From Streptomyces rimosus (GTDB lineage: Bacteria > Actinomycetota > Actinomycetes > Streptomycetales > Streptomycetaceae): 64,000 bases of DNA. The stretch lies in contig NZ_CP023688.1 in assembly GCF_008704655.1 (NCBI RefSeq), forward strand, positions 5,943,501-6,007,500, read 5' to 3'. Each line of letters begins with the position of its first letter. Within the stretch, counting starts at the first letter, position 1. Made by a program: the position numbers and the translations under genes. This document shows positions 59,704 through 64,000 of this stretch, piece after piece. The notes below the pieces were generated by a model. It searched no databases and was not told the origin of the DNA. It worked only from the letters and a program-made list of their open reading frames with translations.

Positions 59704-61116
59704 CTACAGCGCCGGATGCGCGTTCTTCAGCAGCTCACGGAACTGGGCCGGGAACCAGTGCCCGGACAGGGGCGCATCGGGCAGCGCCCCCGAGCGGTGG
59801 TAGTTGTTGCGCGGATTGCCTTCATACGTCGGGTCGCACATCCGGTCGAAGCCCTTGCCCTCGTTGTTCGGGATCGCCGTGCTCGACCCGTCCGACTCGC
59901 CCGGCGGCTTCATCCACACGTACGCGTCGATCCCCGCCGCCGGTGCCGCCTTCGGGCGCTCGCCCAGCCCGGCCCCGGCCTGGTTGCACCAGTTGCCGAC
60001 GTGCAGACGGCGGTCGTACCGGCCCCCTTCCACGTATGTGTCCACGTTCGTGCGCGGCCCGGGACCGGTGGGCCGGGCGCTGCCGCCCCAGCCGTTGCGC
60101 GAGGTGTCGATCAGCATGCCCACGTCCGGGCGGAACCCGGCCCGCACCGCCTCCTCCCGGAACGCCTGGGCGAACGACAGCTCGTCGGTGTAGCGGTTCC
60201 AGTCCACCCACTTCGACTCCCGCACCGGCCGGCCCGCCACGGAGTCGCCGATCGCGAAGTTCTCCTCCTTGAGCGCGCTGTAGTTGGCGGTGTTGGTGAT
60301 GAACCCGTGCACCTTGTCGACCGTGCTGCCCTCGGCCGTCGCCGCCTGGTACAGCAGCCGCGCGGAGGCGCCGAAGTTGTCGTCCCAGCCGATCCAGCCG
60401 TGATGCCCGGCGTCCACATAGTTGTAGACGTTGGGGACCGCGCCCAGCTTGTTGAGGGCGTACCCGACGCCCTTGATGTAGTTGCCGTTGGCGAGCATGG
60501 TGTCGCACTGCGGGGTGGCGGTGGGGCGGCCGCCGGTGTTGGTGACGAGGTTGGGCAGCGAGTCGATCTCGACGGTCGTCACGATCCGCAGCGACGCGTA
60601 CTTCGGGTCGGCCAGGATGGCCGCGATCGGGTCGATGTAGCGGGTCTTGTACGCGTCGATCTCCGTCGGGCCCAGCTCACCGTTGGAGGCGAGTGCCGAG
60701 CAGTCCCGGCCCGGCAGGTTGTAGATCACCAGCTGGACGACGAACGGCTTGCCCGCCGCCTGCTGCAGGGCGGTGTCCAGGTGGCCGCGGAGCCCCATCG
60801 TGCCGCCGGTGCCGTTGATCGACGCGATCCGTTCGAGCCAGACGCCGGTCGGCTGCCCGGCGACCTTGCCGCCGCCCGGCTCGGCCGCGGCCTTCGCCGA
60901 CCACTCCGGGTTCACATAGACCCCGGCGCCCGCGTACGGGTTGTCGACGCGGGCGGTCGGCGCCGCGTGGGCGGTTCCGGGCGAGGTGCCGGCGGCCGCG
61001 GCGGCGACCAGCGCCGCACAGGCCGCGAGCGCGGCGGCACGGCCGCGGTGGCGTGCGGTCCGGGAGCGGTCGCGTCCGTGCGGTTGTACGGGGAGTTGTT
61101 CAGCGGTGCGTCTCAT
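59704..61116 (-). CDS. Secreted GH6 exoglucanase (cellobiohydrolase-like)
   Basis: A 470-residue secreted enzyme. The signal peptide ends near TAHAAPTA (about residue 60). GH6 signatures are LPGRDCSAL with the catalytic-loop Asp and VTTVEIDSLPN; WKPPGESDG-like sequence occurs near the end, as in the lipoprotein GH6 at 9705, but this protein is longer and has no lipobox. The longer loops suggest a cellobiohydrolase-type tunnel. No carbohydrate-binding module is seen. It lies downstream of the GH5 gene, separated by three 21-base repeats, and probably shares its CebR-controlled transcript. Confidence 0.88.
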   Translation of the reverse strand: MRRTAEQLPVQPHGRDRSRTARHRGRAAALAACAALVAAAAAGTSPGTAHAAPTARVDNPYAGAGVYVNPEWSAKAAAEPGGGKVAGQPTGVWLERIASINGTGGTMGLRGHLDTALQQAAGKPFVVQLVIYNLPGRDCSALASNGELGPTEIDAYKTRYIDPIAAILADPKYASLRIVTTVEIDSLPNLVTNTGGRPTATPQCDTMLANGNYIKGVGYALNKLGAVPNVYNYVDAGHHGWIGWDDNFGASARLLYQAATAEGSTVDKVHGFITNTANYSALKEENFAIGDSVAGRPVRESKWVDWNRYTDELSFAQAFREEAVRAGFRPDVGMLIDTSRNGWGGSARPTGPGPRTNVDTYVEGGRYDRRLHVGNWCNQAGAGLGERPKAAPAAGIDAYVWMKPPGESDGSSTAIPNNEGKGFDRMCDPTYEGNPRNNYHRSGALPDAPLSGHWFPAQFRELLKNAHPAL

Positions 61117-61133
61117 GTGAGGGTCGTCCTTTC

Positions 61134-61196
61134 TCGGTGGGGAGGCGACGTGCCTCGGTGGCGAGGCGACGTGCCTCGGTGGAGAGGTGATGTGCC
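61134..61196. repeat. Three tandem 21-base repeats between the GH6 and GH5 genes
   Basis: TCGGTGG-GAGGCGACGTGCC-type units start at 61134, 61155 and 61176; the third has three substitutions. They fill nearly the entire gap between the two cellulase genes. Confidence 0.92.
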
Positions 61197-61204
61197 GTGC
61201 CGGT

Positions 61205-62359
61205 TCAGGAAGCCGCGTGCCGGCCGAGCGCCCGCAAGTGATCCCGCAGCCCGGCCCCATACGCGGTCGGCGTCCCCCCGTAATCCCGGATCAGCGCGGG
61301 TCCCGCGGCGCAGTCCCAGGTGTTCCAGGTCCAGCCCAGGTACGACGCGCCGCGGCCGTCCAGCCAGCGCATGACGCGGTCGGAGAAGGCGTGGGCGCAG
61401 GTGTTCTCGCCGATCTCGCCCGCGACCAGCGGTACGCGGTCGGCGACCGGCCCCAGCGTGCGCGACCAGCAGCCCTCGTCGGCGCAGGCGTTGAAGTTGT
61501 ACGCGTGCCAGGCGGCGGCGAGGTTGCCCGCCGGGTCCTTCGGGGCGTACGCGGTCCAGCGGTCGAGGTCGTTGGCGTACGCCAGGCCGCCCGCCAGGAC
61601 GGGGTTGCGGGCGCCGGCGGCCCGTACGGCGTCCACCAGGGTCTGCATGCCGGCGACCTCGTAGCCGATGCCGGGGCAGGTCCCGCCGTCCCGCCAGCAG
61701 GCCCAGGCCCGCTCGGTGTCCGGCGTCGCCCGGTCCGGGTACGGCTCGTTGAACAGGTCGAAGATCACCTCGGGCGTGTTCTTGAAGGTGGCGGCGACCG
61801 AGGACCAGAAGGCGGGGGAGTAGCGCCGGTCCGGCATGGGTTTCTGGCAGCTCGCGTGCTCGTCGGCGCAGCCGGCCGAGGGGCCGGTGTAGCGGCCGTT
61901 GCTCCAGTGCAGTTCGAGGACCGGCGTCAAGCCGTGGGCGGTCAGCCGCCGGACGTAGTCGCGGATCGCGGAGGTGTAGTTGGCGCCCCCGTACCGCGGG
62001 TCGATGTTGGACGTGCCCAGCCAGCACTCCTCGTTCAGCGGGACGCGGACGGCGTTGGCCCGCCAGGACGCGATGGCCGCGACGGAGGCGTCGTCCGCCG
62101 GGCCGTCGAAGATGCCGTGGCCCTGTACGCACGCGAACTCGGCGCCGGAACGGTTCACCCCGAGCAGGCGGTGCGCCGCGCCGTCACGGTCGACGAGGCG
62201 GTTGCCCGCGACGTGCAGCTGTGGCGCCGCCGCCACGGGAGCGGCGGCCGGGGCCGCGGTGGGCGGCGACGCGCCCGGAAGGGCGAACACCGCGGCCACC
62301 GCCAGGGCGTAAAGGCGTAAGCGCCGGCGTGCGAAGCCCGGCTCGTACGGTCTGCGCAT
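61205..62359 (-). CDS. Secreted GH5-type endoglucanase/beta-glycosidase
   Basis: A 384-residue secreted barrel enzyme. The signal peptide ends around residue 45. The acid/base Glu is in FDLFNEPYP, the nucleophile in LVAGEIGEN, and LHVAGNRLVDRDG plus LLGVNRSGAEF open the mature part as in GH5 endoglucanases. Several Cys pairs are present (VQGHG region, CADEHASCQ, ACADEGC). No binding module is attached. ATG 62359 has CebR-type boxes about 53 and 194 bases upstream, so it should be induced with the cellobiose system. Confidence 0.87.
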   Translation of the reverse strand: MRRPYEPGFARRRLRLYALAVAAVFALPGASPPTAAPAAAPVAAAPQLHVAGNRLVDRDGAAHRLLGVNRSGAEFACVQGHGIFDGPADDASVAAIASWRANAVRVPLNEECWLGTSNIDPRYGGANYTSAIRDYVRRLTAHGLTPVLELHWSNGRYTGPSAGCADEHASCQKPMPDRRYSPAFWSSVAATFKNTPEVIFDLFNEPYPDRATPDTERAWACWRDGGTCPGIGYEVAGMQTLVDAVRAAGARNPVLAGGLAYANDLDRWTAYAPKDPAGNLAAAWHAYNFNACADEGCWSRTLGPVADRVPLVAGEIGENTCAHAFSDRVMRWLDGRGASYLGWTWNTWDCAAGPALIRDYGGTPTAYGAGLRDHLRALGRHAAS

Positions 62360-62411
62360 GAGCGACTCCTCGGATACGTACGCGGAGGCCGCCCACGCGG
62401 CCCGCGACGAA

Positions 62412-62425
62412 TGGAATCGCTCCCA
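62412..62425. promoter_or_regulatory. Imperfect CebR box upstream of the GH5 gene
   Basis: TGGAATCGCTCCCA differs from the CebR palindrome at two bases in the left half. It lies 53 bases before the GH5 start codon, and its right half continues CTGGT as in the perfect box at 62553. Confidence 0.65.
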
Positions 62426-62552
62426 CTGGTTTGTCGGAGGCTAGTGTCAACTGCCCATGATTCACAACGTAGTTGCGAAATCTCCTCTCTCAATTGCCGC
62501 GTCGGCCGCGTGGACTCCGCCTCTTGACGGCGCGCCCGTCCGCCCCAATCCT

Positions 62553-62566
62553 TGGGAGCGCTCCCA
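62553..62566. promoter_or_regulatory. Perfect CebR box upstream of the GH5 gene
   Basis: TGGGAGCGCTCCCA, identical to the operator before cebE. It lies 194 bases upstream of the GH5 gene and 51 bases past the end of the AraC gene. Confidence 0.88.
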
Positions 62567-62616
62567 CTGGTCCCCCTGACACGCCCCCTCCGGCCCGGCG
62601 TATCCGTTCCCCCTGG

Positions 62617-63582
62617 TCACGCCGGGCCGCGTACCTCCGTACGGAAGGAGATCGGCGTACTGCCCGTGCGGTGCTGGAAGAACTTGGCGAAGTTCGCGGC
62701 GTCGGCGAAGCCGAGGCGGACGGCGATACGCGCGGCGGTCTGGTCGCCGTGCGCCAGCAGCCGCTTGGCCTCCAGCACGACGCGGCGGTCGATGAACTCC
62801 TTCGCGCCCACGCCGGTGGCGGCGGCCGTCGCGCGCGAGAGGGTGCGGGGCGAGTAGCCGAGCTGCCGCGCGTAGTCCTCGACGCGGCGGCTGCGGGTGA
62901 AGCCGCGCTCCACCGCGTCGCGGAAGCGCAGGAACGTCTCGCTCGCCTCGCAGACGCCGTCCCCGTCGGGCGCCCGGCCGTCGCCTTCACCCTGTACGGC
63001 CCCGGCGCCGCCCCGCGCCTCGCCGCCCCCGGCAGGCGCGGACATCCGGGAGGCCCGCAGGACCAGCACGGCCAGCAGGTGCCGCAGCACCTCGATGTGC
63101 ATCTCCAGAGGCAGCCCCGGCAGCGCCCCGAATTCCTCATGGAGGTGACGCAGCGCACAGTCCACCGCGCGCGCCTGTTCGCCCTCCGGGTGGTGGACCG
63201 CCGGGCCGAACCAGTCCTCCAGGCGGGCCGCGGCCGCCGTCGCCGGATCGAGGAAGCCGGATTCGAACAGCACCAGCCGGCCCTCTACCCCGGACAGGTT
63301 GCCGAAGTGATGCACCTGCCCTGGACGCACCCACATCCAGTCATTCACCGACAGCTCATACTTTCGGAAGTCCACCGTGTGCCGGAGCCGCCCCTCGTCC
63401 ACCACGAGGAGGTGGTGGAAGTCCGGACGGTGCGGTACGGCGAGGGCGCAGGCGTCGGCGCGCTCGCGCAGCTCGGCGAGCGTCAGCACCTCCACGCCGG
63501 CGGGCCGCCCGGCCGGCGCCGCGAACGCGACCGCCGGGATGCTCTCCCCGGCGTCCTGTGCAGTGTGTCGTTTTTTCACCAT
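62617..63582 (-). CDS. AraC-family transcriptional regulator
   Basis: A 321-residue regulator. An N-terminal cupin-like domain (about 30-160; RPDFHHLLVVDEG, WMWVRPGQVHHFG) is joined by a Gly/Ala-rich linker to two helix-turn-helix motifs at the C-terminus (about 225-321; YARQLGYSPRTLSRATAA and IAVRLGFADAANFAKFFQ). ATG 63582 is read with GGGA upstream. It is divergent from the oxidoreductase at 63707 and is likely to control it. The CebR boxes downstream concern the next operon rather than this gene. Confidence 0.9.
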   Translation of the reverse strand: MVKKRHTAQDAGESIPAVAFAAPAGRPAGVEVLTLAELRERADACALAVPHRPDFHHLLVVDEGRLRHTVDFRKYELSVNDWMWVRPGQVHHFGNLSGVEGRLVLFESGFLDPATAAAARLEDWFGPAVHHPEGEQARAVDCALRHLHEEFGALPGLPLEMHIEVLRHLLAVLVLRASRMSAPAGGGEARGGAGAVQGEGDGRAPDGDGVCEASETFLRFRDAVERGFTRSRRVEDYARQLGYSPRTLSRATAAATGVGAKEFIDRRVVLEAKRLLAHGDQTAARIAVRLGFADAANFAKFFQHRTGSTPISFRTEVRGPA

Positions 63583-63706
63583 CGGCGGTCCCGTGCCTAC
63601 CCCGGTATGTCCTGCTAATACCCCTAGCGTAGAAGACGTCAGCGCGGCTGATGACGGAAAAAGAAAAGCCACAGCAGGCCCCGCAGGGGCACAGGGAGTA
63701 CCGCTA

Positions 63707-64000
63707 TGTCCAAGATCGCCATTTTCGGAGCCAACGGCACCATCGGCAGCCGCGTCCTCGACGAGGCGCTGCGCCGCGGCCACCAGGTCACCGCCGTCGT
63801 CCGGGACCCCGCGAAGATCACCAAGACCGACCCGAACCTGGCCGTGACCACCGGCGACATCCTCGACCCCGCCTCCGTCGCGGCCGCGGCCCAGGGCCAG
63901 GACGTGCTGGTCAGCGCGGTGGGCGGGGGCGACGGCCCCGGCCACATCGCCACGATCAAGCCCGCCGCCGAGTCCCTGGTGGCCGGGCTGCGCACCCTCG
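63707..64000 (+). CDS. NAD(P)-binding oxidoreductase, NmrA/SDR-like (3' end cut off)
   Basis: The first 98 codons of an atypical short-chain dehydrogenase. KIAIFGANGTIGSRVLDEAL is the Rossmann GxxGxxG start, followed by VTAVVRDPAKI and the TTGDILDPASV turn usual in NAD(P)H-binding NmrA-like and YwnB-like proteins. The catalytic part is beyond the window. GGGAG lies about 9 bases upstream of ATG 63707. It is divergent from the AraC regulator across 124 bases. Confidence 0.88.

Overview
The window looks like chromosomal DNA from a Streptomyces or close relative. GC is very high, codons carry G or C at the third position, GTG starts are common, ATGA/GTGA stop-start overlaps are frequent, and many products are typical of the genus (GlxA/CslA, CebR-CebEFG-BglC, an NsdA-like XRE/TPR regulator, cdgA-like GGDEF-EAL). 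Gene content and order resemble, from memory, the S. coelicolor stretch running from cslA/glxA through cdgA to cebR. I read 61 protein genes, two of them cut by the window ends, and three tRNA genes.

Left part (1-9301): the end of a 2-aminoethylphosphonate (AEP) type cluster (FAD oxidoreductase, phosphonatase-like HAD enzyme, ABC transporter), then a NagD-like HAD phosphatase, a lone large serine recombinase, and an exported protein paired with a class F-like sortase. Hyphal-tip glycan part (9705-14761): a GH6 lipoprotein (cslZ-like) convergent with the coupled pair cslA-glxA. A GntR regulator and the first tRNA-Lys follow. Envelope part (16321-23024): two NlpC/P60-type wall hydrolases around an SPFH-domain membrane protein, an unknown helical protein, and two tandem AA10 lytic polysaccharide monooxygenases (LPMOs) preceded by DasR-type (dre) operators. 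A second tRNA-Lys follows.

Catabolic part (23279-33892): an IclR regulator, an ehu-type polar amino acid/ectoine ABC transporter, a DUF3830 protein, an amidase, a D-2-hydroxyacid dehydrogenase, two Asp/Glu-racemase-fold (maleate isomerase-like) proteins and a luciferase-like flavin enzyme. The ectoine hydrolase genes are not here, so the substrate is unclear. Next come cdgA with a BldD-type box, a secreted M6-type metalloprotease and the third tRNA-Lys.

DNA-processing part (37789-43907): a small Prim-Pol-like protein, a repeat-rich spacer, a small conserved protein, and a coupled three-gene operon of a Cas4/RecB-like nuclease with a probable Fe-S cluster, an unknown 515-residue protein and an SF1 helicase. 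This operon is my main candidate for an undescribed system. It overlaps the 3' end of a PAP2 gene.

Right part (44-64 kb): histidine phosphatase, XRE/TPR regulator, second Prim-Pol-like protein, spermidine synthase-like protein, a two-component system, a GH18 chitinase, the cellobiose regulon (bglC-cebG-cebF-cebE divergent from cebR, with a CebR box), a GH6-GH5 cellulase pair with two more CebR-like boxes, and an AraC regulator divergent from an NAD(P)-binding oxidoreductase. Polysaccharide turnover recurs throughout: GH6 x2, GH5, GH1, GH18, AA10 x2 and the CslA/GlxA synthase.
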